Shown here one piece after another: positions 13,612 to 21,820 of a stretch of 64,000 bases of DNA. The notes beneath the pieces were generated by a model. The model ran no database searches. It saw only the letters and a list, made by a program, of their open reading frames with translations, and was not told the origin of the DNA. Source of the DNA: Sandaracinaceae bacterium (lineage in GTDB: Bacteria; Myxococcota_A; Polyangia; Polyangiales; Sandaracinaceae); NCBI GenBank assembly GCA_019637095.1, contig JAHBWG010000019.1, positions 1 to 64,000 of the forward strand, written 5' to 3'. How positions within the stretch are numbered: the stretch's first letter is position 1; every line of letters starts with the position of its first letter. A program made the translations under genes and the position numbers.

Positions 13612-14754
13612 ATGCGAGCAGTCGTCGTCATGCGAGTCGTGGGGTTTGCGTGGGCGCTGGGCGGCGCGGCGTGCGCGCCGGCGGGAGGAGAGTCGTGCGA
13701 CGGCGGGCGCTGTGCCCCGGACGCCGGAGCGCCGGACGAGCGGCTGGCTCGCCCACCTGCGACGTGCGGCGCGCCGGTCGGTGGCGAGTGCAGCGCGAAC
13801 GCCGACTGCGACCTGGGCCTCGAGTGCGGCGAGGGCGCCTGCCGGTGCACGGGCCCCGTGTGCACGCTCGCCTGCTACGAGGGTGCGAAGCCCGATCGGC
13901 TGCGCGTGGCCGGCGGTCGCCTCTTCTATCTGCTCGAGCGCGAGGCGGGGGATTGGGAGCTCGTCTCCCTCGCGGCGTTGGACGGCGCGTCGGCGACCCT
14001 CGCGGCAGGAGTCGGCCACGCCGCGCTCGCGCTCCACGACGACGAGATCGTCGTCGCCTTCGAGCCGAGCCCCGGTCGCACCCAGGTCGACCGGATGGCG
14101 CTCGACGGCAGCGGGCGAACGGAGCTGCTGCCCGGATGGGGCCTCCCGCTCCCCTTCCGCTGGCTCACCGTCTCCGACGACGAGCTCTTGTTGGGCCGCG
14201 ATCGTGAGGTGTACGCCGTCCCTCGCGCGGGCGGCGCGCCGCTGCTCGTCGCCGGTGGGCTGTCCGTGAACGTGCCGCGGTGGTTCGTGGTCGAGGGTCG
14301 ACAGCTCTACTGGGTGAACGACGACATCGACTCCGTGACCCAGCCCGACCACGTCATGACGGTGTCGCTCGACGACGTCGAGGGTACGCTCCGCATCCAC
14401 GGGCAGGCCAATGGCATCCGCGAGATGATCTCGTGCGGCGGCGAGATCGTCTTCACGGATGGGGACGCCGTGTACCGGCTCGTTCGCGAGGCCGTGAGCA
14501 CCACGTGGTTCAGCCCGGGGAGCTTGGCCCTCGGGTGTCAGAGCGACGCCGTGCTCGCGACCGAGCTCGGCGAGGGAAACACGCGAGCCCTCGCGAGAAG
14601 ATCCATCCTGGGCCTCGCGGAGACCCTGCTCACGGTTCCCCTCGGCGGCGCGTTGGAGACGGACTCGCTCGCCGCCGCCGCCGATCACGTCGTGTGGACG
14701 ACGGCGAGCGGTGGGCCGTGGCGCGTGCTCCGCATGGAGGCGCCCTCGCGCTAG
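13612..14754 (+). CDS. Cys-rich lipoprotein with beta-propeller-like domain
   Basis: 380 residues; a GGGGAG Shine-Dalgarno precedes ATG 13612, with ATG 13630 as an alternative that gives a shorter signal. The signal ends in LGGAAC (lipobox). After an Asp-rich linker comes a Cys-rich module (NADCDLGLECGEGACRCTG, then CTLACYEG) and a roughly 270-residue domain of repeated four-strand units (RLRVAGGRLFYL, ADHVVWTTA), like the beta-propellers of myxobacterial surface proteins. It ends within a perfect hairpin and lies between two copies of the 27-bp direct repeat, so the gene may have arrived with that segment. Confidence 0.7.
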   Translation: MRAVVVMRVVGFAWALGGAACAPAGGESCDGGRCAPDAGAPDERLARPPATCGAPVGGECSANADCDLGLECGEGACRCTGPVCTLACYEGAKPDRLRVAGGRLFYLLEREAGDWELVSLAALDGASATLAAGVGHAALALHDDEIVVAFEPSPGRTQVDRMALDGSGRTELLPGWGLPLPFRWLTVSDDELLLGRDREVYAVPRAGGAPLLVAGGLSVNVPRWFVVEGRQLYWVNDDIDSVTQPDHVMTVSLDDVEGTLRIHGQANGIREMISCGGEIVFTDGDAVYRLVREAVSTTWFSPGSLALGCQSDAVLATELGEGNTRALARRSILGLAETLLTVPLGGALETDSLAAAADHVVWTTASGGPWRVLRMEAPSR

Positions 14755-14779
14755 GACACTGCGTGCCGCAGTGTCCTAG
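14751..14779. terminator. Perfect 13-bp stem-loop, probable bidirectional terminator
   Basis: CTAGGACACTGCG and its exact complement CGCAGTGTCCTAG are separated by TGC. The stem holds the TAG stop of the lipoprotein gene on the + strand and the TAG stop of the LysR remnant on the - strand, so it may end both converging messages. No U-tract follows, so function as an intrinsic terminator is uncertain; a REP-like element is the alternative. Confidence 0.55.
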
Positions 14780-14940
14780 AGGCGAAGCGCAGCCGGCGCC
14801 ACGCGGACGTCGAGCTCGATGCCCGGAGGGCGCGGGCGCCGCGTCGCGACGAGCGGCGGGAGGATGTAGGTGGCGACGATCTCGCTGGCGCGGATGGCGA
14901 CCGGCGCGTCGAGCGAGACCGGCTGGCCCGCGCATGCCAT
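14776..14940 (-). pseudogene. Remnant of a LysR-type substrate-binding domain
   Basis: A 54-codon frame on the - strand (start-like ATG 14940, stop inside the hairpin) reads PVAIRASEIVATYILPPL and then RPRPPGIELDVRVAP. This matches the start of the LysR effector-binding domain (V.I.A.E..A...LPP.L......PGIE....). The DNA-binding domain and the rest of the effector domain are missing. It lies next to the right 27-bp repeat. The call rests on a short pattern, so it could be coincidental. Confidence 0.45.
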
Positions 14941-14974
14941 CGGTCCCTCGCTGTCGAGGGCCGATCGATCACAC

Positions 14975-15001
14975 GCGCGCGGCTACCGCTGAGCTGCGGC
15001 G
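14975..15001 (+). repeat. 27-bp direct repeat, right copy
   Basis: Perfect copy of 13432-13458, just before the - strand lipoprotein gene 15009-15983. The 34 bp before it include a small hairpin CCCTCG-CTGT-CGAGGG at 14945-14960. Confidence 0.9.
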
Positions 15002-15008
15002 TACGCGC

Positions 15009-15983
15009 TCAGCGCGCGCGCGGCGTCGTCGCGAGGAGCGTGTAGCGCGTGCCCGCGCTCGAGCACGCGTCGGCGGAGTCGCAGTTGGGCAGGACGGCCA
15101 CGCCGTAGGTGCCGGCGGGGAGGCGATATGCGTCGTAGTCGAGCGCGCGGCCGCTGCCCTCGAGGCGGCCGGCGAGCTCGTCGAGGCCGTCGTTCTGGAA
15201 GCCGTCGACCGGCTCGATCAGATCGGCCTCGGCGCAAAGGGTCGGTCGCGTCGGCGCGCGGCAGATCGAGACGAAGGGCGCGTCGCGCACGTCGGCCGCG
15301 ACGAGCTGCGTCACCACGAGCGTCTCCTCGGTCAGCGTGAGCTGGTGGCTGGGGAAGGGGCCGCGCGCGGCGGGGACGGTGCCCTCGATCTGCTCGCCGA
15401 GCGCGAGCGCCGGGCTCGGCGGTTCCTCGCCCGGCGTCGCGGTGAGGATCGGGTCGATCACCGCGAGGTTCACCACCGAGCCGGTGTGGTACTGCATCGG
15501 CTGGCCGGGCTCGCGCACGCCGACCGCGCCGTAGAAGACGGCCCCTCGGATCGCGACCGCGAGGCGCTCGCCGAGTGCGCCGTAGCTCTGGTCGATCGCC
15601 TCGACGATGCGGTCGATCTCCTGGTTGCGCTCGGAGACGCTGATCTCGCGCAGGTCCTCGTAGCCGCCGGTCGAGCGGTAGCGCACGAGCACGACGACGC
15701 TGCGCGGGGTGCCGGGGACGATGCGCACGGCGACGCCGTCCTCCGGCGCGAGCGCCTCGCGGACCTCGCGCGCGAGCGCCTCGGCGTCGGGGCCTTCCCC
15801 GTAGGTGACGCGCTCGCCGAGGTGCGTCTCGAGCGCGCGCAGCGCGTCGCTGCGCGCCTGCTCCGCTTCGCTCGGCCCGGCCCCGGGCTCGGCGCTGCCG
15901 CACGCGAGGATGGCGAGGAGGGTGGCCGCGCTCGCGGCGAGGCGCAGCGCGCGGCGCGCGGGCGTGGGGCTCGTGGCGGTCAT
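15009..15983 (-). CDS. Lipoprotein, unknown function
   Basis: 324 residues. The signal peptide RLAASAATLLAILAC ends in a lipobox. The first half of the mature protein has a helical part (EQARSDALRALETHLGERV) and a beta-alpha sandwich with VVVLVRYRSTGGYEDL. The second half, with LEGSGRALDYDAYRLPAGTY and a Cys pair (NCDSADAC), resembles a PPC-like beta domain. There is no catalytic signature. It converges with the ABC exporter, from which it is now separated by the repeat-flanked segment. Confidence 0.7.
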   Translation of the reverse strand: MTATSPTPARRALRLAASAATLLAILACGSAEPGAGPSEAEQARSDALRALETHLGERVTYGEGPDAEALAREVREALAPEDGVAVRIVPGTPRSVVVLVRYRSTGGYEDLREISVSERNQEIDRIVEAIDQSYGALGERLAVAIRGAVFYGAVGVREPGQPMQYHTGSVVNLAVIDPILTATPGEEPPSPALALGEQIEGTVPAARGPFPSHQLTLTEETLVVTQLVAADVRDAPFVSICRAPTRPTLCAEADLIEPVDGFQNDGLDELAGRLEGSGRALDYDAYRLPAGTYGVAVLPNCDSADACSSAGTRYTLLATTPRAR

Positions 15984-16031
15984 CGCGGTCCTTTACGGCG
16001 CGACGCCCTGCGCGCTTCCCTCGTCTGCCGC

Positions 16032-17942
16032 TCAGAACAAGATCGTGATCGGCTCGAGGTCGAGCCCGGCCGGCGTCGCGTAGCTCGTGAAGGAGCCCAG
16101 GCCGTACGCGATCAAGCCGAACGGCATCTCCGCGCGCATGCGGTGCGTGCCGCCCTCGAGCGGCAGCACGGCGATCTCGCTGCCTCCGATCGCCGCGAAG
16201 CTCGCCGTCACCGGCGCGCCGTCGACCGTGATCGCGAGCCCGGGCGGCCGGATGACGAGCACGTGGTTCTGCCCGTTCGTGCCCGCGTTGTACGAGCTCG
16301 GCAGCACGAACGTGTAGTCGCTGCGGAACTGCTCGGACGGCACGAGCACGGTGAGCGCCGGATCGCCGCGCGCAGCCGGCGGATCCGTCGCGTACTGCCC
16401 GCGGAGGTACTGGGCGACGAGGATCGCCGAGGTGCCCGAGACGGTGAACGGCGTCGTCGCGTCGAGCTCGAGGAACTGCCCGGGCGAGAGCATGCCCCCG
16501 CTCACGCCGCCTTGCGGGGGCGAGATGGTCACGGTGGTCGCCTCGAACGCGGGCAGGACCCGGACGATGTTGGTGCCGTTCAGCGACCCGTCGGCCATCG
16601 GCGCGCTGACGTACGCGCGGCCCCAGCTCTGGATCGGCGGCATCATCACCTCGAGGTGATCGCACGCCGTCGCGCTCGTCGGGACGTACGCGCAGGTGTG
16701 ACCGCCGAACACCGCGACGGGCTGATCGGCGACGACGCGCGAGCCGGTGAGGTCGTACTCCTGCTCGGTGCACGTCTGGAACAAGTCGCATTGCTCCCCG
16801 AAGATCGGCACCGTCATGCAGCGCCGCGCCTCGACGAAGCCCGGCCGGCCCGGCGCGCAGTCGGGCGGGACCGCCGCGACGACGTGCGCGACCTCGCCGC
16901 GGGCGAGATCGAACGCGAACGAGCCGCCGGTGCGCGTCGCCGGCCAGCGGCCCCCCGGGTCCGCGGCGACCTCGCCGCGCGCGGTGAACTGCACGCGCGT
17001 CGTGCCCGGCGCGGTGGCCGCGATCGCGAGGTAGCCGGGGTAGCGCGCGGTGCTCGAGCTGCCGCCGATGCCCGAGCTCACGCGCCGCCGGCTGAGCGGC
17101 GGGTAGCTTACGCCGACGTAGTCGCCGGTCAGGACGTGCGTCGGGTAGAGCAGGGTCGCGTCGTTCGTGAACGAGTTCACGCTCCCGACGCGGTACTCGA
17201 ACGGGTTGAACTGCGACGCGATCACGGGCAGGTCGCTCGTCAGCCGGTACGCGCCGTCCGCCGTCACGAAGCTCGTCCAGCGGCCCTCCGGGATGTTGAA
17301 GGACTGGCCGGGCACCCACGGGAGCGGGATCTCGACGAGGCCGCCCGGCGGGACGGTGCCCGTCCACGCGTCGGTGGCGCCGCGGCGCACGCGCACGTTC
17401 GCGGTCGCGTCGTTCGGGTTGGCGACGACGACGCGATAGTCGAACGTGGTCGCGTCGAGCTCGTTCGTGTTGGCGAGCGCGACCGGCCAGTACTCGCAGC
17501 CCACGTTGGACGCGGTGCGCTCCGCGTCCGCGCACGCGTCGGTGCAGAAGCCGTCGGCGCCGCACGCGCTGCCCCACTCGGCGCAGTCGCGCCCGGCGAC
17601 CCACGCGCGCCCGTTCGCCGTGCACGCCTGAGAGATCGTGCCGTCGCAGCGGCGCGCGCCCGGGCGGCACTCGACGCAGCGCAGGGTGGGGTCGCACGCG
17701 CGCTCGCACGTCGTCTCGAACGAGCGGCTGTCGCCGTCGGCGCCGCACTCCCAGTAGACGTTGCCGTCGCAGCCGCTCGTGCCGGGGCTGCAGCGGAACG
17801 GCGCGGTCCCCGCGTCGGTGCCCGGAGGGGGCGATCCGTCGAGGCCGCCGCCGCCGTCGCGGGTGCCGGGGCGTCCGCCGGCCTCGCAGCCGGGGATGGC
17901 GAGGAGCGCGGTGAGGAGGAGGAGCGTGGCGCGCGAAGACAT
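16032..17942 (-). CDS. IgGFc-binding-type surface lipoprotein
   Basis: 636 residues. The lipoprotein signal ends in LLAIPGC and is followed by a Gly/Asp linker and a Cys-rich stretch (CDPTLRCVECRPGARRCDG and similar, to about residue 150). From about residue 165, NTNELDATTFDYRVVVANP starts a large beta domain with FNPFEYR, AIAATAPGTTRVQFTARG, DLARGEVAHVV and VFGGHTCAYVP, the signature of the IgGFc-binding N-terminal domain family. That family is common on myxobacterial surfaces; its ligand in bacteria is unknown. TAGCCT ends 7 nt before ATG 17942. Divergent from 18017. Confidence 0.82.
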   Translation of the reverse strand: MSSRATLLLLTALLAIPGCEAGGRPGTRDGGGGLDGSPPPGTDAGTAPFRCSPGTSGCDGNVYWECGADGDSRSFETTCERACDPTLRCVECRPGARRCDGTISQACTANGRAWVAGRDCAEWGSACGADGFCTDACADAERTASNVGCEYWPVALANTNELDATTFDYRVVVANPNDATANVRVRRGATDAWTGTVPPGGLVEIPLPWVPGQSFNIPEGRWTSFVTADGAYRLTSDLPVIASQFNPFEYRVGSVNSFTNDATLLYPTHVLTGDYVGVSYPPLSRRRVSSGIGGSSSTARYPGYLAIAATAPGTTRVQFTARGEVAADPGGRWPATRTGGSFAFDLARGEVAHVVAAVPPDCAPGRPGFVEARRCMTVPIFGEQCDLFQTCTEQEYDLTGSRVVADQPVAVFGGHTCAYVPTSATACDHLEVMMPPIQSWGRAYVSAPMADGSLNGTNIVRVLPAFEATTVTISPPQGGVSGGMLSPGQFLELDATTPFTVSGTSAILVAQYLRGQYATDPPAARGDPALTVLVPSEQFRSDYTFVLPSSYNAGTNGQNHVLVIRPPGLAITVDGAPVTASFAAIGGSEIAVLPLEGGTHRMRAEMPFGLIAYGLGSFTSYATPAGLDLEPITILF

Positions 17943-17949
17943 GTCGAAG

Positions 17950-17955
17950 AGGCTA
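17950..17955 (-). promoter_or_regulatory. -10 box (TAGCCT) for the IgGFc-binding-type gene
   Basis: The hexamer ends 7 nt before ATG 17942. Confidence 0.5.
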
Positions 17956-18003
17956 CACCGCGTGTCAACCCGCGATGCCTGCCCCAGGCGCGCCGCGGCG
18001 CGC

Positions 18004-18009
18004 TACCCT
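18004..18009 (+). promoter_or_regulatory. -10 box (TACCCT) for lipoprotein 18017
   Basis: The hexamer ends 7 nt before GTG 18017, which fixes this start over the upstream ATG 17975. Confidence 0.5.
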
Positions 18010-18016
18010 GCGTGCC

Positions 18017-18973
18017 GTGAGATCTCTCGGCGGGTGCGCGGCGTACGCCGCGGGGTGGGTCTTCTGGATCGCGGGGTGCACTTGCGAGCACGCGCCGGCG
18101 GACGTGCCCGCAGCTCCGCCGGCCTCTCCCGAGTGCGCGGCCGACGCGGAGCGGCTGCGCGACGCGTTCACGCGGCCAGACGGAGTGAACCTCTTCCGCA
18201 ACTTGGGGCCCGCCCCGTTCGCCTCGCGCGGGCAGCCGGTCGACGCGCGCATCCCTCGCATCGCCGTGACCGACGAGGGCCTGCGGCTCGACGACATCGA
18301 GCTGCGCGGCGAGGCGCCGGCCGAGGTGCTCGCCGACGAGCTCGCGGTGCGCGCCTCGCTCGCGACCTCCCGCGCCCACGGCGGGACCGACGGGCACGGC
18401 GGCGGCTGGGCCAACGCGGTGAGCCTCTACGCGCCCTCGATCACTCGCGTGGCGCGGATCCGCGACGCGATCGCCGGGCTCGATCCCGCGCTGCGCCTGG
18501 ACCTCGTGGTGCAGCGCGCGCCCGAGGGACGCGTGCCCGAGGAGCCCAACCCGCCGCCGTGGCTCGCGACCGAGCTCGAGCGGCTCGCGCGCGAGGAGTC
18601 GCTCGACGCGCGCCGCGCGCGCTTCCGCGAGCTGTTCACCCGCGCGTCGGGCGCGTGCGCCGGGCTGCGCGCGCACGCGCCCTTCGTGTTCGGGCGCGAT
18701 CCGGCGGTGCCCGCGAGCGCCGCGCCGGCGGGCACCCTCTCCGACGCGTTGCTCGCGTGCCGCTGCGAGGGCGTCGAGGTCGACGCGATCGTCGCGATGG
18801 GCATCCTGACCGGGCCGCCGAACCGCGCGCCCCTGGCGCGGATCTCGTTCACCCGCGTGACCGAGCCGGGCGAGCGCGTGATCACCGCCGTCGCGTCGGA
18901 CACCGCGGCGGCGCTCGCCGATCAGCTCGCGAACGCGCCGGATCCGCTCCGCGTGTACTTCCCGCCGGAGTGA
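18017..18973 (+). CDS. Lipoprotein, unknown function
   Basis: 318 residues from GTG 18017. The signal sequence has a lipobox WIAGC and is followed by a Pro/Ala linker. The remainder is one domain of about 290 residues with alternating helices and strands and two conserved-looking Cys regions (SGACAGLRAHAP, LLACRCEGVEVDA). A biopolymer transport/TolR-like beta-alpha arrangement (GLRLDDIELRG) is possible but not convincing. The upstream in-frame ATG 17975 lacks promoter support and would spoil the signal peptide. Confidence 0.65.
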   Translation: MRSLGGCAAYAAGWVFWIAGCTCEHAPADVPAAPPASPECAADAERLRDAFTRPDGVNLFRNLGPAPFASRGQPVDARIPRIAVTDEGLRLDDIELRGEAPAEVLADELAVRASLATSRAHGGTDGHGGGWANAVSLYAPSITRVARIRDAIAGLDPALRLDLVVQRAPEGRVPEEPNPPPWLATELERLAREESLDARRARFRELFTRASGACAGLRAHAPFVFGRDPAVPASAAPAGTLSDALLACRCEGVEVDAIVAMGILTGPPNRAPLARISFTRVTEPGERVITAVASDTAAALADQLANAPDPLRVYFPPE

Positions 18974-19125
18974 AGGTCTGTCGATGAATCTCCCGCCGGC
19001 CCGCGGCCGATGCGGGCCCATCCGCGGCGTCGTCGCGGCTCGCCGTGCTTTCGCACGACTCCTCGCGTCGCCTCGCGCTGGACCCACCTCGACCCCGGTG
19101 CTCGGTCCGATTGATCGACAGACCT
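18974..19125. repeat. Structured intergenic element bounded by a 17-bp inverted repeat
   Basis: AGGTCTGTCGATGAATC at 18974-18990 is the inverted complement, with one mismatch, of 19109-19125. Between the arms lie further short inverted repeats, for example GGCCCGC/GCGGGCC and CGTGC/GCACG. The element starts right after the stop of the lipoprotein gene. It could be a small structured RNA, a terminator complex or a miniature inverted-repeat element. The DNA from 19126 to 19245 has polypurine and polypyrimidine runs but no gene I can support. Confidence 0.5.
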
Positions 19126-19245
19126 CGAGCAAACGCGCCCTCTCCTCGCCACCGGGTCTCGTCGCCCCCCGTGTCTCACGGCAGAGGAGGAGAGTGGAGG
19201 AGACGAGGAGGGTGGAAGGTCGGACGACCCCTCCGCAAGCGTTGC

Positions 19246-19527
19246 TCAGGCGGCGTCGGCGTCGCTCTCGCCGCGCACGAGGCGGCGCAGGAGCGCGGCG
19301 CCCCACTCGAGGCGCTCTCCGACCAGGCGCTGCGAGGCGCGCTGCACGCAGAGGCGGTAGCCGTCGCCGATGTTGACCACGCTGAGCCCCTCGGGGCGTT
19401 TCAGCGCTTGGCCGGCGCGGGCCACGATGTTCCCCTTGGCGTCGTAGAGGGCCGCCATTCCGGGGAGCTGGAGTCGATCGAGGATTCGCTTGGCTTGGGC
19501 ACGGGCGCTCGGCGTCTCGAAGCTCAC
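19246..19527 (-). CDS. Small conserved-looking cytosolic protein
   Basis: 93 residues from GTG 19527. The protein has a helix (RAQAKRILDRLQLPG), then a beta hairpin of the form AALYDAKGNIVARAG, VVNIGDGYRLCVQR and a C-terminal helix RLEWGAALLRRLVRGE. This is reminiscent of the small PAS/roadblock-like sensors encoded singly in myxobacteria, but I cannot name a family. The GTG start is chosen because TATCCT ends 8 nt upstream; an ATG at 19593 would add 22 residues without promoter support. Confidence 0.55.
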   Translation of the reverse strand: MSFETPSARAQAKRILDRLQLPGMAALYDAKGNIVARAGQALKRPEGLSVVNIGDGYRLCVQRASQRLVGERLEWGAALLRRLVRGESDADAA

Positions 19528-19535
19528 GGGGGGCG

Positions 19536-19541
19536 AGGATA
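19536..19541 (-). promoter_or_regulatory. -10 box (TATCCT) for gene 19246-19527
   Basis: The hexamer ends 8 nt before GTG 19527. Confidence 0.45.
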
Positions 19542-19629
19542 GCGCGCAATTCGCGTACGCCAAGTTCCTGCGTGCGATTCGTCTCGTTTTCATGGCGATT
19601 GTCCGCGAATGGAGGCGCCCCGTCGCGGC

Positions 19630-20325
19630 TCACTCCTCTTCGTCGAGGCGCTCGAGCGCGTCGCGCGCGGCGAGCTGCTCGGCGCGTAGCTTCGAGCCGC
19701 CCGAGCCCCGCCCGAGCACGCGCCCCTCGTGGATCGCCTCGACGTAGAAGACGCGGTCGTGGTCGGGGCCCTCGGTGCCGACCAGCTCGTACACCGGCGG
19801 TGGCACGCCGCCGACCTGCAACGTCTCTTGCAGTCGACTCTTGTAGTCGAGCTCACCCGGCGCGCTCGCCTCGAGGCGCGGCGAGAGGAGCGCGCACGCG
19901 ACGCGCATCGCCGCGTCCTGGCCGCCGTCGAGGCAGACCGCGGCGACGAGCGCCTCGACCGCCGAGGCGAGCAGCCGCGGCTTGTCGCGCCCGCCCGTCT
20001 TCTCCTCGCCGCGGCCGAGCCGCAGCGCCTCGCCGAGCGCGAGCTCTCGGCCGATCACGGCCAGCCCCGTCTCGCAGACGAGGTCCGCGCGCCGCCGCGA
20101 CAGCTCGCCCTCGCGCGCGTCGGGGTAGCGCTCGTAGAGGAGCATCGACGCCGCGAGATCCACGATCGCGTCGCCGAGGTACTCCATGCGCTCGTTGTCG
20201 CGTCGGGCGAGGTCCGGCCGCTCGTTGACGAACGAGCGGTGCGTGAGCGCGTCGAGCAGCCGGCTCGGGTCGCGGAACCGGTACCCGAGCCGCGCCTCGA
20301 CCGTCTGGGCCCAGTCGGCGGACAT
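19630..20325 (-). CDS. rnc: Ribonuclease III
   Basis: 231 residues, the normal length. The RNase III domain contains the signature NERMEYLGDAIVDL (residues 44-57) with the expected Glu48 and Asp52. The C-terminal dsRNA-binding domain begins near DYKSRLQETLQ (about 160) and ends with GSGGSKLRAEQLAARDALERL. The enzyme cuts double-stranded RNA in rRNA maturation and mRNA decay. The second metal-site segment reads LLASAVEALVAAV, where E. coli has LADTVEAL: the Glu is kept but the Asp is Ser here. TATGGT ends 8 nt before ATG 20325. The usual neighbour era is absent. Confidence 0.93.
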   Translation of the reverse strand: MSADWAQTVEARLGYRFRDPSRLLDALTHRSFVNERPDLARRDNERMEYLGDAIVDLAASMLLYERYPDAREGELSRRRADLVCETGLAVIGRELALGEALRLGRGEEKTGGRDKPRLLASAVEALVAAVCLDGGQDAAMRVACALLSPRLEASAPGELDYKSRLQETLQVGGVPPPVYELVGTEGPDHDRVFYVEAIHEGRVLGRGSGGSKLRAEQLAARDALERLDEEE

Positions 20326-20333
20326 CGCGCGCG

Positions 20334-20339
20334 ACCATA
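20334..20339 (-). promoter_or_regulatory. -10 box (TATGGT) for rnc
   Basis: The hexamer ends 8 nt before ATG 20325. Confidence 0.4.
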
Positions 20340-20359
20340 GCGCGCGGGACGCGGCGGCA

Positions 20360-20365
20360 CATACT
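20360..20365 (+). promoter_or_regulatory. -10 box (CATACT) for gene 20373
   Basis: CATACT ends 7 nt before GTG 20373; the first base deviates from the TANNNT pattern. Confidence 0.35.
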
Positions 20366-20372
20366 GGACGTC

Positions 20373-21194
20373 GTGAGGTCGCGCCGCCAAGGCTCGCCGG
20401 CTCCGCCGGGTCGCTCCGCCGTGCGCCGCTCGCTCTTGCTCTCGTCCCTCGCGCTCGTGCTCGCGAGCGGCGCCCCGACCGCGGCCGCCGACGGCGCGCG
20501 CGAGCGCCCGTGGCCCGATCACTGGCCGATCGTGCTGCCCCCGATCGCCGGTCCGCTCCCGCCGCCGCCGCCGCCCGCCGCGCCGACGCCGCCCGCGACG
20601 CCGGCGGGGCAGCGCGTGCTCGACGTGCTCGAGCGCGTGCGCGCCAACCTGCGCAGCACGCGCTACCAGCACCGCCGCGTCGTGCGCGAGGCCGACGGCG
20701 TCTACCACTGGGACTGCTCGCTCATGACGCACTGGGTGCTCGAGCGCGCGCACCCCCGCGCGGTCGCGCCGATGCGAGGGACGCGCCCGCTCGCGGAGCA
20801 CTTCGTGCGGGTCATCGAGCGGGCGCCGGTGGGCCGCTTCGCGGGCGGCTGGCAGCGCGTACCGCGCGTGGCCGACGCGCGCCCCGGCGACGTGTTCGCG
20901 TGGCGTCGCCCGCGCGGCTTCCCGAGCCGGAACACCGGGCACGTCGGCGTCGTCGCGGGCGCGCCGCGCCCCGTCCCGCGCATGCCCGGCGCGTACGCCG
21001 TCCGCGTCGTCGACGCGACGAGCTGGGGCCACCAGGACGACACGCGCCCGCCCGACGGCGTCGGCGGCTTCGGCGCGGGCACCCTCGTGTTCCTGACCGA
21101 CGCGGAGGGCCGCGGCACGCACTACGGCTGGTACGGCACCGCGAGCGGCGGCTACGTCGTGACGCCGATCGTGCTCGGGCGAGTGGGCCCGTGA
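20373..21194 (+). CDS. Secreted NlpC/P60- or CHAP-like cysteine hydrolase
   Basis: 273 residues from GTG 20373. A signal peptide (RRSLLLSSLALVLASG, cleaved near AAA) is followed by a Pro-rich linker (PLPPPPPPAAPTPPATP) and a domain with YHWDCSLMTHWVL (Cys115) and, 75 residues later, NTGHVGVVAG (His190). This Cys-then-His layout, with GDVFAWRRP between them, is that of NlpC/P60 and CHAP peptidoglycan hydrolases (normally DCSG and GHVGI). The Ser in place of Gly after DCS is unusual. It overlaps the following lipoprotein gene by GTGA, so they form an operon. Probable periplasmic location. Confidence 0.68.
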   Translation: MRSRRQGSPAPPGRSAVRRSLLLSSLALVLASGAPTAAADGARERPWPDHWPIVLPPIAGPLPPPPPPAAPTPPATPAGQRVLDVLERVRANLRSTRYQHRRVVREADGVYHWDCSLMTHWVLERAHPRAVAPMRGTRPLAEHFVRVIERAPVGRFAGGWQRVPRVADARPGDVFAWRRPRGFPSRNTGHVGVVAGAPRPVPRMPGAYAVRVVDATSWGHQDDTRPPDGVGGFGAGTLVFLTDAEGRGTHYGWYGTASGGYVVTPIVLGRVGP

Positions 21195-21790
21195 TCGCCC
21201 GGCGCGCCGTCCACTCGACTTGCGCAGCGCGGCGCCGCGCCGCGCTGGGGGTGCTCGGGCTGCTCGTCGCGGCCTGCGGTGGCGCGCCCGAGGCCCTCGA
21301 CCCGGCGGCGCCCGCGCCGGCGCTCCCCGAGGCGCGGCCGGGCTCGCGCTTCGAGGTCACGGCGTCGCGCCCCGGCGCGGGCTGCCCGGCCCTCGTGCGC
21401 GCCGACGACCCGAGCGCGGAGCCACACTGCGACGAGGAGGTCGAGCTCGACGCGCTCGGCCTCGCGCTCTTGCGCGACGCGAGCGACGCCGAACGCGCGG
21501 GGCTGCGCGAGCCCGTCGACTTCGACCGGTGGGTCGTCCTCGCGCCCGCGCGCGCGCTCGCGCCGCTGCGCCTGGTGAGCATCGACGCGCGCGACGACGA
21601 CGGCCGCGTGACGGTCGCGCTCGAGCCGCCGTGCCAAGGCATCTGCGGCGGCGCCTCGATCGTCGAGCTGCGTCGCCGTGAGTGCGCGGAGCGCCACGCC
21701 GGCGACGCCTACCTCGTCCCGCGCCCGCGCGCGCGCCTCGACGTGCGCGCCTCGCCCGGGCGCGCGTGCCTCGAGCCCGCGGCGCCATAG
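21191..21790 (+). CDS. Lipoprotein translated in overlap with the upstream gene
   Basis: 199 residues from GTG 21191, overlapping the upstream TGA. The signal LGVLGLLVAAC contains a lipobox. The mature part is one small beta-rich domain with cysteines at DPSAEPHCDEE, CQGICGG and RRRECAERH and no recognised family. It is probably exported together with the putative cysteine hydrolase encoded just before it; a role as its inhibitor or partner is only a guess. Confidence 0.65.
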   Translation: MIARRAVHSTCAARRRAALGVLGLLVAACGGAPEALDPAAPAPALPEARPGSRFEVTASRPGAGCPALVRADDPSAEPHCDEEVELDALGLALLRDASDAERAGLREPVDFDRWVVLAPARALAPLRLVSIDARDDDGRVTVALEPPCQGICGGASIVELRRRECAERHAGDAYLVPRPRARLDVRASPGRACLEPAAP

Positions 21791-21820
21791 CGCGCCGCTC
21801 GGGTCAGCACGACAGGTACG

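Noticed and set aside
14280-18020. Long + strand frame opposite the IgGFc-binding-type gene
   Set aside because: Low-complexity Arg/Ala/His sequence; the - strand genes have signal peptides and known domains.
19190-19220. AGGAGG-rich purine run as a ribosome-binding array
   Set aside because: No start codon at a useful distance leads into a supported gene.
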